A stretch of 38,930 nucleotides of DNA, from assembly GCA_944389785.1 (NCBI GenBank), contig CALXNP010000012.1, forward strand, positions 1 through 38,930, given 5' to 3'. The translations under genes were made by a program, and so were the position numbers. This stretch comes from an uncultured Anaerobiospirillum sp. GTDB taxonomy: Bacteria > Pseudomonadota > Gammaproteobacteria > Enterobacterales > Succinivibrionaceae. Each line of letters begins with the position of its first letter. Positions within the stretch are counted from its first letter, which is position 1. The notes under the pieces are model-generated. The model was not told the DNA's origin and made no database searches. It saw only the letters and a list, made by a program, of their open reading frames with translations. Shown here one piece after another: positions 17,939-27,571 of this stretch.

Positions 17939-18787
17939 TTACTCCAAAATTATATTGTCAATTAAGCGAGTACTGCCAAAGTAGACTGCTAGTGCCATTA
18001 GAGCTTTATTTTCAATAGTATCTATCGCTTCAAGTTCATCTAAAGCTAAGATTTCAACATAATCTATTTTAGCAATAGGGCTTTGCTCAATTATTTTACG
18101 AGCTTCACTAACTAAAGTTTTAACATTACGTTCACCTTGAGCAAAGCGATTAGCAACATGCTTTAAACTTTGAGATAAAACTAAAGCTTGTGTACGCTGC
18201 TCATTAGTTAAATACTTGTTGCGTGAGCTTAAAGCAAGACCATCTTGTTCTCTAATAATAGGCATTACTCTAAGTTCTACTGGTATAAAGAAATCTTTTA
18301 CCATACGTTTGATAATTAAAACTTGCTGAGCATCTTTTTGTCCAAAATAAGCACGTGTTGGTCTTACCACATTAAAAAGTTTTGCAACTATGGTACAAAC
18401 GCCTCTAAAGTGAATAGGTCTTGATTTTGCACATAAAACTTCACTGACATTACCTAATACTTCAAGATATGATGGATCTTTACTTGGATAAAGAGTATCA
18501 ATATCAGGAGCAAAAACAATAGTAGCATTATTATTAGCAGCTAACTTTAAGTCAGCTTCAAGAGTACGAGGGTACTTATCAAAATCTTCATTAGGTCCAA
18601 ATTGTGTAGGATTTACAAATACAGATACCACTGTAATGTCATTTTCTTTAGAGCTTGCTTGTATTAAAGAAGCATGACCTTGATGTAAAGCTCCCATAGT
18701 TGGTACTAAGCCTATTGTTTTATGGTCTAGATAAGCTTGATTCAATTCTGCATGTAGCTGCTCTATAGTAGTTATACATTTAACCAT
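17939..18787 (-). CDS. panC: Pantothenate synthetase
   Basis: Condenses pantoate and beta-alanine with ATP to give pantothenate. The 282 residues match the family. The HIGH-like adenylation motif is MGALHQGH at 31-38; later come [25 protein letters not shown] and the KMSKS-like [14 protein letters not shown] seven bases before the ATG serves as ribosome site. It is the first gene of panC-panD-BASS. The promoter should lie in 18788-18960, but no clear hexamer pair stands out. panB is not adjacent, unlike in E. coli. Confidence 0.97.
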   Translation of the reverse strand: MVKCITTIEQLHAELNQAYLDHKTIGLVPTMGALHQGHASLIQASSKENDITVVSVFVNPTQFGPNEDFDKYPRTLEADLKLAANNNATIVFAPDIDTLYPSKDPSYLEVLGNVSEVLCAKSRPIHFRGVCTIVAKLFNVVRPTRAYFGQKDAQQVLIIKRMVKDFFIPVELRVMPIIREQDGLALSSRNKYLTNEQRTQALVLSQSLKHVANRFAQGERNVKTLVSEARKIIEQSPIAKIDYVEILALDELEAIDTIENKALMALAVYFGSTRLIDNIILE

Positions 18788-18994
18788 AATAAACCTTAAC
18801 TATTGATATAAAGTTATAATTAATACCGAAAATAAGCCAAATACTAGTTAATCTTTGTAACTTATGCAAGTTTGCACCAATAGTAACTTTATTTTAATTT
18901 TATGTAAGTGCAAGTTATAAAATATATTTATTTTTATGTTTATATTACATTTGTTAATTATAAGGATAGATTGCAGTATTAAATACTTATTATG

Positions 18995-19492
18995 TTAAAG
19001 GGGTTTTAGATATTCTATATGGTTTTTAATAGGATCTTTACCATATTTATTTTCACCAACTGTGCCTTTTTTAGCACTTATAGCTATTAAAATCACATAA
19101 AATACAACACTAGCTATAGAAAAAGCTTGATAGATAATATTGTATAAATTTGCTTCAAACATTGTTTTATTCATAGTAAAAAGTATAAATAAAGCAATAA
19201 GAATTGGCATAAATAAGAGTATAAGTCCACTTAAATTATTGTCATGTAGACGCCTTACTAGAGCACTAATTAAAGCTATACTTAAAATTAAAACAATGAT
19301 AGCAAGAGTGTGGTTTAATGCTTGTGATAATTGTAGGTTTATAGCTATATTTCTAAAGACTAAAACTATAAAAAGGTAGAAAAAGAAATATGAAAAAAAC
19401 TCATAACGACAAGCTCGACCCTTAAAGTCTAAAAATTTTGAGCTTAAACACTTTAGAATAAAATTAAAAGATAGTTTTATATTGTCTAACAT
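18995..19492 (-). CDS. DUF805 family inner-membrane protein
   Basis: A small membrane protein of 165 residues with about four hydrophobic segments. It shows the three DUF805 signatures: FKGRACRYEFFSYFF at the first membrane segment, RRLHDNNLSG in a cytoplasmic loop, and KGTVGENKYGKDP near the C-terminus. The ATG is at 19492-19490 with AAAGG upstream. It follows a shorter paralogue by 34 bases. E. coli YhaH and YhaI belong to the same family; the function is not known. Confidence 0.88.
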   Translation of the reverse strand: MLDNIKLSFNFILKCLSSKFLDFKGRACRYEFFSYFFFYLFIVLVFRNIAINLQLSQALNHTLAIIVLILSIALISALVRRLHDNNLSGLILLFMPILIALFILFTMNKTMFEANLYNIIYQAFSIASVVFYVILIAISAKKGTVGENKYGKDPIKNHIEYLKPL

Positions 19493-19526
19493 ATAGTCTA
19501 TTAACCTTTATTGTTTAATTGTCAAA

Positions 19527-19970
19527 TTAACTTTGTGGTTCTTCACCATAATCATTATCACCAGATGTACCTTTTTTTACACAAGAGATACTGATGCAAA
19601 TTAGGCTTAAAGCACATAGAACATAAAAAGTATAGATCATATAATTTAAATAATTTTCAAATATAAAAGAGAAGCCAACACCAATAAAAGCAATAACAAG
19701 TGTAATAATAAGTGGCGATACTATGATATAAGCTGAGCGATTTCTATCATGCAAACGTCTAACTAGCACAGCAATAAAAGGTATAAATATGGCAAAGAAA
19801 ATGATAAAGGCTATAGTTAAATTAATTAAAGCTTGATTATATAAGAAGTAGTCTATAGCATAAATTATTAAGCTAAATACAAAAAACCACCAAAACTCAC
19901 TGCGTGAGGCTCTTGATTTAAAGTCTAAGCCTTTTTTTAAGCAATTTTTTATAGCATTAAGTACTGTCAT
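19527..19970 (-). CDS. DUF805 family inner-membrane protein (paralogue)
   Basis: 147 residues with the same signatures as the following gene: FKSRASRSEFWWFFV, VRRLHDRNRSAY and KKGTSGDNDYGEEP, and about four membrane segments. GAG-rich sequence ten bases before the ATG is a modest ribosome site. Together with the next gene it forms a tandem pair transcribed leftward. The two are clearly related but more diverged than the TSUP pair, so the duplication is older, or one copy was acquired separately. Role unknown. Confidence 0.88.
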   Translation of the reverse strand: MTVLNAIKNCLKKGLDFKSRASRSEFWWFFVFSLIIYAIDYFLYNQALINLTIAFIIFFAIFIPFIAVLVRRLHDRNRSAYIIVSPLIITLVIAFIGVGFSFIFENYLNYMIYTFYVLCALSLICISISCVKKGTSGDNDYGEEPQS

Positions 19971-20057
19971 ATTTAAATCTCAATTAAAATTTATAGAATC
20001 TAAATTTTACTTGTACTATCACAAGTTTAAAAAAAAATTAGACTATTGGGTTTATCT

Positions 20058-20086
20058 TTGTTATTTATTATCAATTTCATTATAAA
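20058..20086 (+). promoter_or_regulatory. Candidate sigma-70 promoter of pgm
   Basis: TTGTTA (20058-20063) and TATAAA (20081-20086) are separated by an ideal 17 bases and lie 41 bases before the pgm start codon. Confidence 0.55.
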
Positions 20087-20127
20087 ATATAGAAAAATAT
20101 TTGGTAACTTATTTTTGAGGTATAAAT

Positions 20128-21777
20128 ATGGCAGTAAGCGAATTTGCAGGTAAAAAGGCACGTGATTGTGATTTAGTTAATATTCCTCGTTTGATGGCAG
20201 CTTATTACTTAAATGAACCAGATGTTGATAATCCTGAGCAAAAGGTAAGTTTTGGTACCTCAGGTCATAGAGGTACATCTTTGAATGGTTCATTTACTCA
20301 AACTCATATTTTAGCTATTTCTCAAGCTATTGCAGAGTACAGAAAAAAAGAAGGTATCGATGGTCCTTTATTTATAGGTATGGATACTCATGCTTTATCA
20401 GAGGCTGCTTTAGCTACAGCTATTGAAGTATTAGCTGCTAATGATGTTCTTGTACGTGTAGAAAAAGATCATGGTTATACTCCAACACCATCAATTTCTC
20501 ATGCCATTTTAACTTACAATCAAGGAAGAACAGAGCATTTAGCTGATGGTATTGTAATTACTCCATCACACAATCCTCCATCAGATGGTGGCTTTAAATA
20601 TAATCCTACAAATGGTGGTCCTGCTGGTACTGAAATTACTTCATGGGTCCAAAATAGAGCAAATGAATTAATTAAGAATAAATTACAAGGTGTAAAACGT
20701 ATTCCTTATGCTAGAGCTATCACTCTTGATAATGTAAGTGAATGCGATATGCTGCAATCTTATGTAGATGATCTAGAAAATATTATTGATCTTAAAGCTA
20801 TAAGTGAAGCTAAAGTTAAAATTGGTGTTGATCCTCTTGGCGGTTCTGGTTTGTTCTATTGGGATAAGATTGCTGATAAGTATAAGCTTGATTTAACTGT
20901 AGTTAATTATAAGGTTGATCCAACCTTCTCATTTATGTGTTTAGATAAAGATGGCAAGATCAGAATGGATTGCTCAAGTCCATATGCTATGGCAGGTCTA
21001 ATTGGACTTAAAGATAATTTTGATATTGCATTTGGTAATGATCCAGACTATGACCGTCATGGTATTGTATGCCGTTCAGGTTTAATGAAACCAAATGATT
21101 ACCTAGCCACAGCTATCAATTATATTTATACCCATCGTGATAATTGGCCTAAACAAGCAAAGGTTGGCAAAACTGTAGTATCTTCATCTATGTTAAATCG
21201 TGTAGCTGCTGGTATCGGTCGTGAAGTATATGAAGTACCTGTAGGCTTTAAATATTTTGTAGATGGTTTATTCAGTGGTGATTTAGCTTTAGGCTGTGAA
21301 GAAAGTGCTGGTGCTTCGTTCTTAAGAAAGGATGGTAAAGTTTGGACTACTGATAAAGATGGTATTATTGCAGCCTTGTTATCAGCAGAAATGCTAGCAG
21401 TAACAGGTAAAGATCCAAGTGAGCATTTTAGCGAATTGACTGCTAAATATGGTGTACCTGTAAATAATCGTATTGATGCTCCTGCTAGTGCTAAGCAAAA
21501 AGATACTTTAAAGAAATTATCACCTACTGATGTTGAGGCTGATACTTTAGCTGGAGAAAAGATTGAAGCTAGACTTACTAATGCTCCAGGCAATAATGAA
21601 GCTATTGGTGGCTTAAAGGTTGTAACAGAAAATGGTTGGTTTGCAGCTCGTCCATCTGGCACTGAAAATATCTATAAGATCTATATGGAAAGCTTTAAAG
21701 GCAGTGAGCACTTAAAGCAAATTGAACAAGAAGCTGTATGTATTGTTGATGCTGCTTTGAAAAAAGCAGGTGCTTAA
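20128..21777 (+). CDS. pgm: Phosphoglucomutase (alpha-D-glucose 1,6-bisphosphate dependent)
   Basis: Interconverts glucose 1-phosphate and glucose 6-phosphate, linking glycolysis with glycogen and envelope sugar nucleotides. The 549 residues are close to E. coli Pgm (546). The phosphoserine loop is [11 protein letters not shown] with S147 as the catalytic residue. The metal loop is [10 protein letters not shown], the sugar-recognition segment is [10 protein letters not shown], and the C-terminal phosphate loop is [17 protein letters not shown] seven bases before the ATG is a good ribosome site. It has its own promoter-like sequence and a strong terminator, so it is probably monocistronic. Confidence 0.97.
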   Translation: MAVSEFAGKKARDCDLVNIPRLMAAYYLNEPDVDNPEQKVSFGTSGHRGTSLNGSFTQTHILAISQAIAEYRKKEGIDGPLFIGMDTHALSEAALATAIEVLAANDVLVRVEKDHGYTPTPSISHAILTYNQGRTEHLADGIVITPSHNPPSDGGFKYNPTNGGPAGTEITSWVQNRANELIKNKLQGVKRIPYARAITLDNVSECDMLQSYVDDLENIIDLKAISEAKVKIGVDPLGGSGLFYWDKIADKYKLDLTVVNYKVDPTFSFMCLDKDGKIRMDCSSPYAMAGLIGLKDNFDIAFGNDPDYDRHGIVCRSGLMKPNDYLATAINYIYTHRDNWPKQAKVGKTVVSSSMLNRVAAGIGREVYEVPVGFKYFVDGLFSGDLALGCEESAGASFLRKDGKVWTTDKDGIIAALLSAEMLAVTGKDPSEHFSELTAKYGVPVNNRIDAPASAKQKDTLKKLSPTDVEADTLAGEKIEARLTNAPGNNEAIGGLKVVTENGWFAARPSGTENIYKIYMESFKGSEHLKQIEQEAVCIVDAALKKAGA

Positions 21778-21807
21778 CTTAATAAATAAAGCTTTTTAAT
21801 TTTTAAT

Positions 21808-21842
21808 AAAATAGCATGAAGCTATACTTCATGCTATTTTTA
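21808..21842 (+). terminator. Rho-independent terminator of pgm
   Basis: The 14-base perfect arms 21808-21821 and 21827-21840 (AAAATAGCATGAAG and complement) enclose a five-base loop and end in a T-rich tail, 30 bases after the pgm stop. The remaining ~230 bases to the HAD gene are AT-rich, with nothing else I can identify. Confidence 0.88.
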
Positions 21843-22076
21843 TTGCACAACAATAAGGCATAAGCTTATGTAAAGGTTAAATCTTTTAATAGCTGACTTA
21901 AAAAAATTAATATATTTTCAATTAGTTAAAATTATTTTTATATAAGCAAAATCAAAAAGTATAATAAATATATTATATGAGCTTTTTTCTTAAAAAATAC
22001 TTGTAACTCAATATGTTATAGCTTAAACTTTGGTAAAAAATATATGGCAGTAGCTAAGAGTAATTAAAGGTAGTTT

Positions 22077-22949
22077 ATGGATTTTACAAATTTAACAAAT
22101 AAGATAAAGCTTATTGCTTTAGATCTTGATGGTACTACTTTAAGGTCTGATAAAACTATTAGTAATAAAACTAAAGCTTCAATACATAAGGCTCATCAGC
22201 AAGGCGCTAAGGTTGTAATCGTTTCAGGTCGTCCTGCAACTGGTATTATCTCTTATGCTAAAGAGTTAAATTTAAATCAAGATGATTATTGTATTTGCTT
22301 AAATGGTACTGCTTTATTTCAACTTAAAGAGTTTTTTGTAGATGATAAATTAGTGTTTAGTGAAAACTTTAATCCTGTGATTAAAATTACTAGCCCTTAC
22401 TCATTTTTCTATCCTATTTATAAATTAGCACATGGCCTTAATTTATCTACTCATGGTTTTAGTGCCACACGTTCTTTATTGCTTGAAAATGATAACCCTT
22501 TATCTTTAAGTGAAGCAAAATTTGGTAATTTGCCTGTTAAGTTTTGTAATTTTGATACTTGTCCAACTGATGAGGAATTTTATAAATATGTAGTGGTTGG
22601 AGATAAATTTTCATTAGATAAGTTACGTCAAAAATTGGATAAAGATATGCTTGCTAATTTTGATGTAGCAAGAACAGGAGATACTTCTTTAGAATTTGTT
22701 TCTAGAAAATATAATAAGGGTTTAATGCTACAAAAATTATGTGAGCTTTTACATATTAACAAGCAAGAAGTAATGGCTTTTGGTGATGCTGAAAATGATT
22801 TAGCTTTATTACAAAGTGTAGGTTATGGTATTGCTATGGATAATGCTATGGATATACTAAAACAATATGCTTGTTATATAACTAAAGCAAATGATGAAGA
22901 TGGTGTGGCTTTTGTATTAGATCAAATATTTAAGGATAGTGATGTTTAA
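22077..22949 (+). CDS. Cof-type HAD-family phosphatase
   Basis: A cytoplasmic HAD phosphatase of the Cof/YidA group, which acts on small sugar phosphates or cofactors. The 290 residues fit (about 270). The nucleophile motif is D16-L-D18-G-T at the N-terminus, the second motif is VSGRP, and the metal motif is GDAENDLALL at 236-245. A C2-type cap domain lies between. AAAGG just upstream of the ATG is the ribosome site. The last eight bases overlap the start of the ABC transporter gene, so the two are translated together. The substrate is not predictable in this family. Confidence 0.92.
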   Translation: MDFTNLTNKIKLIALDLDGTTLRSDKTISNKTKASIHKAHQQGAKVVIVSGRPATGIISYAKELNLNQDDYCICLNGTALFQLKEFFVDDKLVFSENFNPVIKITSPYSFFYPIYKLAHGLNLSTHGFSATRSLLLENDNPLSLSEAKFGNLPVKFCNFDTCPTDEEFYKYVVVGDKFSLDKLRQKLDKDMLANFDVARTGDTSLEFVSRKYNKGLMLQKLCELLHINKQEVMAFGDAENDLALLQSVGYGIAMDNAMDILKQYACYITKANDEDGVAFVLDQIFKDSDV

Positions 22950-24699
22950 GCGTAAATTAGATATTCATATTTCACAAGATCGTAGAAGAGATTCTTTACC
23001 TCTTAAGATTTCACTTAAGGCTTTTATTAAGCTCTTATTACCTTATTGGAAGTCAAAAGATTCTTTAATCTCATGGTTTATGTTAGCACTGATTATTGCA
23101 TTAACTTCAAGTTTGGTATATATAGCAAAATCAGTAAACTCATGGTATCAGCGTTTTTGGGATGCTCTTGAGCAATATAATATGCCAGTATTTAAACATG
23201 AGCTTGTGATATTTTGTATATTAGCAACGGTCAATGTTTTAGTTGCAACTTATAATTCTTATTTAAAATCACGATTGGCAATTAGATGGCGTGCTTGGCT
23301 TACAGAGCATGTTTTAAAAGAGTGGCTTAGTTTAGATGTATATTATAAGATGCAGCTAAGTGATAAAAATACTGATAACCCAGATCAGCGTATAGCAGAT
23401 GATTTAAGTTTATTTGTTACTTCAACTATTGTTTTAATTTTAGGTACTTGTACAGATTTAGCTTTATTATTTACCTTTGGTATCGTGCTTTGGGATTTAT
23501 CAAATGCTGTAGACTTTACTGTTTTAGGTCATACTATAAGCCTGCCTGATGGTTATATGTTTTATTTAGCTATGCTTTATGCAATTTTAGGTACTACTAT
23601 TACTTTTATTCTAGGCAGACCTTTAGTTAAGCTTAATTTTAGACAGCAAAGATATGAAGCTGATTTTCGTTTTTCTTTAATTAGAGTAAGAGAAAATAGT
23701 GAATCTATTGCTATGTATAAAGGACAAAAACAAGAGGAGTCTTTTTTAAATCAAAGATTTGTTGATGTTGTTAAAAATTATTTGCTTTTAATTAATTGTG
23801 AAAAGCGTTTGGGCTTTTTAACTTTAGGTTATGCTCAGCTTGCAGTAATTTTTCCAATTTTAATTGCAGCTCCACTTTATTTTGCTAAGCTTATTACTCT
23901 AGGTTCAATTATGCAGATAAGTTCAGCTTTTGGACGGGTGCATGATGCTTTATCAACCTTAGTATCTAACTTTTCAAGTTGGGCACAATGGAAAGCAGGC
24001 GTTGATCGTTTAGCTTTATTTTTTGATAGTATGCAAAGAAGTGAGGAACTTAAAAGCTTAAATATTGATGATAATACTGCTAAACCTTTTGTAATTTCTA
24101 AGCTTACTGTAATGTCTCCACAAGCTAAGCTTTTAGTGCAGGATTTAAATTTAAGCTTGGACTATGGACAGTCTTTATTAATACAAGGACACTCAGGTTG
24201 TGGTAAAAGTACTTTACTTAAAAGCATTTGCGGTATTTGGCCTTATGCTAGTGGTGAAATACGCATTAAAGATAAGAATAATATGTTGTTCTTATCTCAA
24301 AAGCCATATTTACCTCAAGGCAGTTTAGCCTCATGTGCTTTTTATCCACAAGCAGTTGGAGATAGGGAGCAATTAATTAAGTATTTGCAGATTTTGGATT
24401 TACCTTATTTAATTGATAAATTAGATGTAGAGGATAATTACAGTCATATTTTATCTTTAGGTGAAATGCAAAGAATTGCTATTATTAGAGCTTTACTAAT
24501 TAAACCAAAGGTTTTATTTTTAGATGAGGCAAGTTCTGCTTTAGATGTTAAAAACGAGAAAAAAGCCTATGATCTATTATTTAATACTTTAAAAGATAGT
24601 ATTATTATTAGTGTAGGACATAAGCTTGAACTACAAGATTCACATGCTTTAATTTTAAATTTAGATCAAGGTCAAAGCATTAAAGCTAATGTAAAGTGA
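22942..24699 (+). CDS. SbmA/BacA-related ABC transporter (YddA-like), fused permease-ATPase
   Basis: An inner-membrane half-transporter of 585 residues. The N-terminal ABC_membrane_2 (SbmA/BacA-like) domain holds about six membrane segments in residues 40-340, with family phrases RFWDALEQY and NPDQRIADDL. The C-terminal ATPase has Walker A GHSGCGKST, signature LSLGEMQR (LSGGQ variant), Walker B VLFLDEASSALD and the switch His in VGHK. I start at ATG 22942, which follows AAGGAT, rather than the adjacent GTG. It overlaps the HAD gene by eight bases. E. coli YddA is similar in length. Relatives carry peptides, cobalamin or very-long-chain lipids; which applies here is open. Confidence 0.9.
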   Translation: MFKRKLDIHISQDRRRDSLPLKISLKAFIKLLLPYWKSKDSLISWFMLALIIALTSSLVYIAKSVNSWYQRFWDALEQYNMPVFKHELVIFCILATVNVLVATYNSYLKSRLAIRWRAWLTEHVLKEWLSLDVYYKMQLSDKNTDNPDQRIADDLSLFVTSTIVLILGTCTDLALLFTFGIVLWDLSNAVDFTVLGHTISLPDGYMFYLAMLYAILGTTITFILGRPLVKLNFRQQRYEADFRFSLIRVRENSESIAMYKGQKQEESFLNQRFVDVVKNYLLLINCEKRLGFLTLGYAQLAVIFPILIAAPLYFAKLITLGSIMQISSAFGRVHDALSTLVSNFSSWAQWKAGVDRLALFFDSMQRSEELKSLNIDDNTAKPFVISKLTVMSPQAKLLVQDLNLSLDYGQSLLIQGHSGCGKSTLLKSICGIWPYASGEIRIKDKNNMLFLSQKPYLPQGSLASCAFYPQAVGDREQLIKYLQILDLPYLIDKLDVEDNYSHILSLGEMQRIAIIRALLIKPKVLFLDEASSALDVKNEKKAYDLLFNTLKDSIIISVGHKLELQDSHALILNLDQGQSIKANVK

Positions 24700-24727
24700 A
24701 AGTAATTTGACAAAAAGCAATTTTATA

Positions 24728-24755
24728 TAAAATAGCCCAAGTTTGGGCTATTTTA
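24728..24755. terminator. Bidirectional terminator between ABC transporter and symporter genes
   Basis: Perfect 13-base arms (TAAAATAGCCCAA at 24728-24740 and its complement at 24743-24755) centred between two convergent stops 66 bases apart. A and T runs on each side make it suitable for both directions. Confidence 0.85.
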
Positions 24756-24764
24756 CTTTAAAGC

Positions 24765-26264
24765 TTATTTATTTTGAGTATCATTAGGCTCTGATGTGCT
24801 AGCTTTTTTCTTATGTTTTGCTCTAGGTTTATTATAGTGAGCTCTAGCACTTTGCTGTAAATTAGCAAATCTATTAGTTAGGCGACTGCTTTCAGGGAAC
24901 ATTGGTCTTTTGCCTTGTAAAAAATTGTCACTATAATCGCTTAAAGCTTTAATTACTAACTTATATAAAGCAATTACAGCAATAATATTTGGTATAACCA
25001 TAAGTCCATTAAACATATCAGCAAGTTCCCATACTAAATCCACCTTTAAAAAGGCACCTGCTAATAGGAAACATAATACTAATACATTAAAAATATTAAT
25101 AGAGCGATAGCCAAATAAATAATTTACATTTTGTTTAGCAAAAAAATACCAGCCAATAATAGTGGTAAAAGCTGCAAAGAATAAACATACAGCTACAAAT
25201 CCAGCTCCAGCATTACCCATACCTATAATAAAAGCTTTTTGGGCAAGCTCAATACCTGTAGTGCTGCCATCTAATGAAGATGTAACTAAAATTACTATAG
25301 CTGTAGCATTTAAAACCACAAAAGTATCAATAAATAAGCCAATTATAGCAGCTAAGCCTTGTTGGGCTGGATGCTGTACTCTTGCTATAGCGTGAGCATG
25401 AGGAGTAGAACCCATACCTGCTTCATTAGAGAATAAACCTCGAGCTACACCATAGCGTATAGCTTCTTTTATAGTTGCACCAATTACACCACCAGTTGCA
25501 GCTTCAGGATTAAAAGCACCATAAATTATTTGCCATAAAGCAGTAGGCAGCATGTCATAATTAATGCACATAATATAAATAGCACCAAGCACATAGATAG
25601 ATGCCATAATTGGTACCATTTTTTCTGCAAAAGATGCAATACGTCTAACACCACCCACAAAGATAAATCCAGCTAACATAATTAAAATAAAGCCAGATAC
25701 CCAATTTGGCACGCTAAAGGCAGATCTAAATGCTGTAGTAATAGAATTAGCTTGTACCATATTACCTACAAAGCCTAATGCTATAATAATTAAGAAGGCA
25801 AATATGGAGGCAAGAGGTTTGTTATTAAGACCTTTTGAAATATAGTAAGCAGGACCACCTGTAACATGACCTTGTTTATCTTTAGTTCTATATAATTGGG
25901 CTAAAATAGCTTCAGCAAATATGGTGGCCATACCAAAAAATGCTGCAATCCACATCCAAAAAATAGCACCAGGTCCACCTAGAGTCATAGCTGTGGCTAC
26001 ACCTGCTAAGTTGCCAGTACCAACTTGTGCTGCAATAGCTGTAGCAAGTGACTGGAAAGAGGTCATACCATGCTGACCTGCTTTTTCTCCACTAAAGCTG
26101 ATATTACCAAAAACATGTTTAAATGCTTTGGTAAAATATATAATTTGTACAAATTTAAGTTTAAAGGTAAAGAATATACCTGCACCAACTAATACAGGAA
26201 TTAGACACCAAGGTCCCCACAGAATTGAGTTGATGTCTTTAACTATTGAGGTAAGTTGTTCCAT
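24765..26264 (-). CDS. Sodium:alanine symporter family protein (AGCS)
   Basis: An inner-membrane amino-acid:cation symporter (alanine/glycine type), 499 residues with about ten to eleven hydrophobic segments. The family signature is SLATAIAAQVGTGNLAGVAT, followed by TLGGPGAIFWMW. Further marks are GLFSNEAGMGSTPHAHA in the middle and the GWYFFAKQN segment late. The C-terminal ~50 residues are basic and hydrophilic. It has a weak ribosome site. A hairpin at 26304-26330 precedes it, and the dedA terminator separates it from the upstream gene, so it should have its own promoter. The substrate is probably alanine or glycine by family. Confidence 0.93.
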   Translation of the reverse strand: MEQLTSIVKDINSILWGPWCLIPVLVGAGIFFTFKLKFVQIIYFTKAFKHVFGNISFSGEKAGQHGMTSFQSLATAIAAQVGTGNLAGVATAMTLGGPGAIFWMWIAAFFGMATIFAEAILAQLYRTKDKQGHVTGGPAYYISKGLNNKPLASIFAFLIIIALGFVGNMVQANSITTAFRSAFSVPNWVSGFILIMLAGFIFVGGVRRIASFAEKMVPIMASIYVLGAIYIMCINYDMLPTALWQIIYGAFNPEAATGGVIGATIKEAIRYGVARGLFSNEAGMGSTPHAHAIARVQHPAQQGLAAIIGLFIDTFVVLNATAIVILVTSSLDGSTTGIELAQKAFIIGMGNAGAGFVAVCLFFAAFTTIIGWYFFAKQNVNYLFGYRSINIFNVLVLCFLLAGAFLKVDLVWELADMFNGLMVIPNIIAVIALYKLVIKALSDYSDNFLQGKRPMFPESSRLTNRFANLQQSARAHYNKPRAKHKKKASTSEPNDTQNK

Positions 26265-26303
26265 AGAAAATGCTTTTTTATGTAAAATTTAAATAACAAA
26301 CTG

Positions 26304-26330
26304 TTTAAATAGCATTTAAAGCTATTTAAA
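26304..26330 (-). promoter_or_regulatory. Inverted repeat upstream of the AGCS symporter gene
   Basis: TTTAAATAGC (26304-26313) and GCTATTTAAA (26321-26330) are perfect complements around a seven-base loop, 40-66 bases before the start codon. Outside them CTG and CAG continue the symmetry with one offset. It may be an operator or leader hairpin; no T run follows on either strand, so a terminator is unlikely. Confidence 0.4.
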
Positions 26331-26357
26331 TGACAGCATATTATTGATTATGCACAT

Positions 26358-26383
26358 AAAAAAAGCAAATTTTTAATGCTTTT
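26358..26383 (-). terminator. Terminator downstream of the DedA gene
   Basis: Reading leftward, AAAAGCA (26383-26377) pairs with TGCTTTT (26367-26361) across a nine-base loop and continues into a run of seven T (26364-26358). It begins 15 bases after the dedA stop. Confidence 0.6.
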
Positions 26384-26397
26384 GTTCAATAACAGAG

Positions 26398-27030
26398 CTA
26401 TTTTTGCTCATTATCACTAAATTTTTGCATTTTGTGCTTAAACTTTTTCTTTACATAAATGATGACACAGATAAGCATTACAACAGCTAAACTTAGGTAA
26501 ATTAGTTTTTGTACATCACCTACATATTCCATGAGCAAATCTATGTTATCTGCAAAGAAATAGCCTAAATAAACCCATACTGGTACAGAAATTAAAGCTG
26601 CTAAGCCATCCATAGCAATAAAAGTAATGTATGATACACGGCGACTCATACCTGCAACAAGAAAGATAGGGGATCTTAAACCAGGTAAGAAACGGGCAAC
26701 AAAAAGAAGACCTAATCCATATTGTTTAAATTGTTTTTGAATATGTGAAAAGCGACGAGGGGAGAGAATTTTTCTAAAAAATTTAATTTTTTGAATACGG
26801 TAACCAAATACACGTCCTAGTAGGAACATACTGCTGTCACCAATAAGGACACCGATCATACCAATTACAACCATAACATGGTGATTAGTAAAGCCAAGTC
26901 CTGAGATAATACCACCTGCAACTAAGCTAATATCCTCAGGTACAGGCAGACCAAAACCACATAATACTAATATGCCAAAAACGGCAGCATAACCATAGTC
27001 AGTAAAAAAAGAAACTAAAAAATCTAGCAT
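26398..27030 (-). CDS. DedA family membrane protein
   Basis: A 210-residue inner-membrane protein of the DedA family; members recycle undecaprenyl phosphate or other lipids across the membrane and support proton-motive force. Family marks: GLPVPEDISLVAGG near the N-terminus with the key acidic residue in PED, GRVFGYRI, and ARFLPGLRSPIFLVAGM with the essential arginine. About five hydrophobic segments are present, then a lysine-rich tail. GGAAA precedes the ATG. It is co-oriented with trmL 76 bases upstream. Which DedA subgroup it belongs to is not clear. Confidence 0.92.
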   Translation of the reverse strand: MLDFLVSFFTDYGYAAVFGILVLCGFGLPVPEDISLVAGGIISGLGFTNHHVMVVIGMIGVLIGDSSMFLLGRVFGYRIQKIKFFRKILSPRRFSHIQKQFKQYGLGLLFVARFLPGLRSPIFLVAGMSRRVSYITFIAMDGLAALISVPVWVYLGYFFADNIDLLMEYVGDVQKLIYLSLAVVMLICVIIYVKKKFKHKMQKFSDNEQK

Positions 27031-27106
27031 TATTGTGTTTCCAAAGCAATAATTATAAAGTTTTATTTTAACAGAAAAATTTTTATATTAAAGTATCAAG
27101 TATTGA

Positions 27107-27571
27107 TTAAATTAGCCCCTCAAAATCAAATTGTCTAAATGCTTCATAAGTTAAGATAGCAACAGAATTGCTAACATTAATACAGCGACTATTAGTGGCC
27201 ATTGGTATTTTAATTCGCATATCAGGTTTAATTAAATCCATAATTTCATCAGGCAGACCAGAGGTTTCACGACCAAATAAGAGATAATCATCTTTACAAA
27301 AGACAAATTTATCAGGTCTTTTAGCTCCCTTTGTGGTCGCTGCAATTAAACGCTTAGGTTGTTGTTTGTGCATAAAAGCATCAAATGAGGTGTGATAGAC
27401 TTTGTAAGTGAGTGCATGATAATCAATGCCTGCTTTAAGTAATGCCCTATCATCTAAAGCATAATCAAGAGGACCTATAAGATGTAAATTACAGGCAAAA
27501 TTTGCACATAATCTTATAATATTACCCACATTGCCAGGCATTTGTGGTCTATACATTACAATATTTATCAT
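27107..27571 (-). CDS. trmL: tRNA (cytidine/uridine-2'-O-)-methyltransferase TrmL
   Basis: A SPOUT-fold enzyme that methylates the ribose of the wobble nucleotide 34 in tRNA-Leu isoacceptors using AdoMet. The 154 residues match E. coli TrmL (157). The N-terminal RPQMPGNVGNIIRLCAN carries the substrate-binding residues. The knot motifs are LLFGRETSGLP, IPMATNSRCINVSNSVAI and the final helix. It starts close to the N-terminal motif, with a GGTGAT ribosome site. It is transcribed away from ftsK across a long gap, and dedA follows it. Confidence 0.95.
   Translation of the reverse strand: MINIVMYRPQMPGNVGNIIRLCANFACNLHLIGPLDYALDDRALLKAGIDYHALTYKVYHTSFDAFMHKQQPKRLIAATTKGAKRPDKFVFCKDDYLLFGRETSGLPDEIMDLIKPDMRIKIPMATNSRCINVSNSVAILTYEAFRQFDFEGLI

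Noticed and set aside
21126..21662. A 178-codon open frame on the minus strand inside pgm
   Set aside because: It lies wholly antisense to a perfectly conserved phosphoglucomutase gene, has no recognised motif or ribosome site, and its Ser/Ala/Pro-rich composition is what the reverse of the pgm codons gives.
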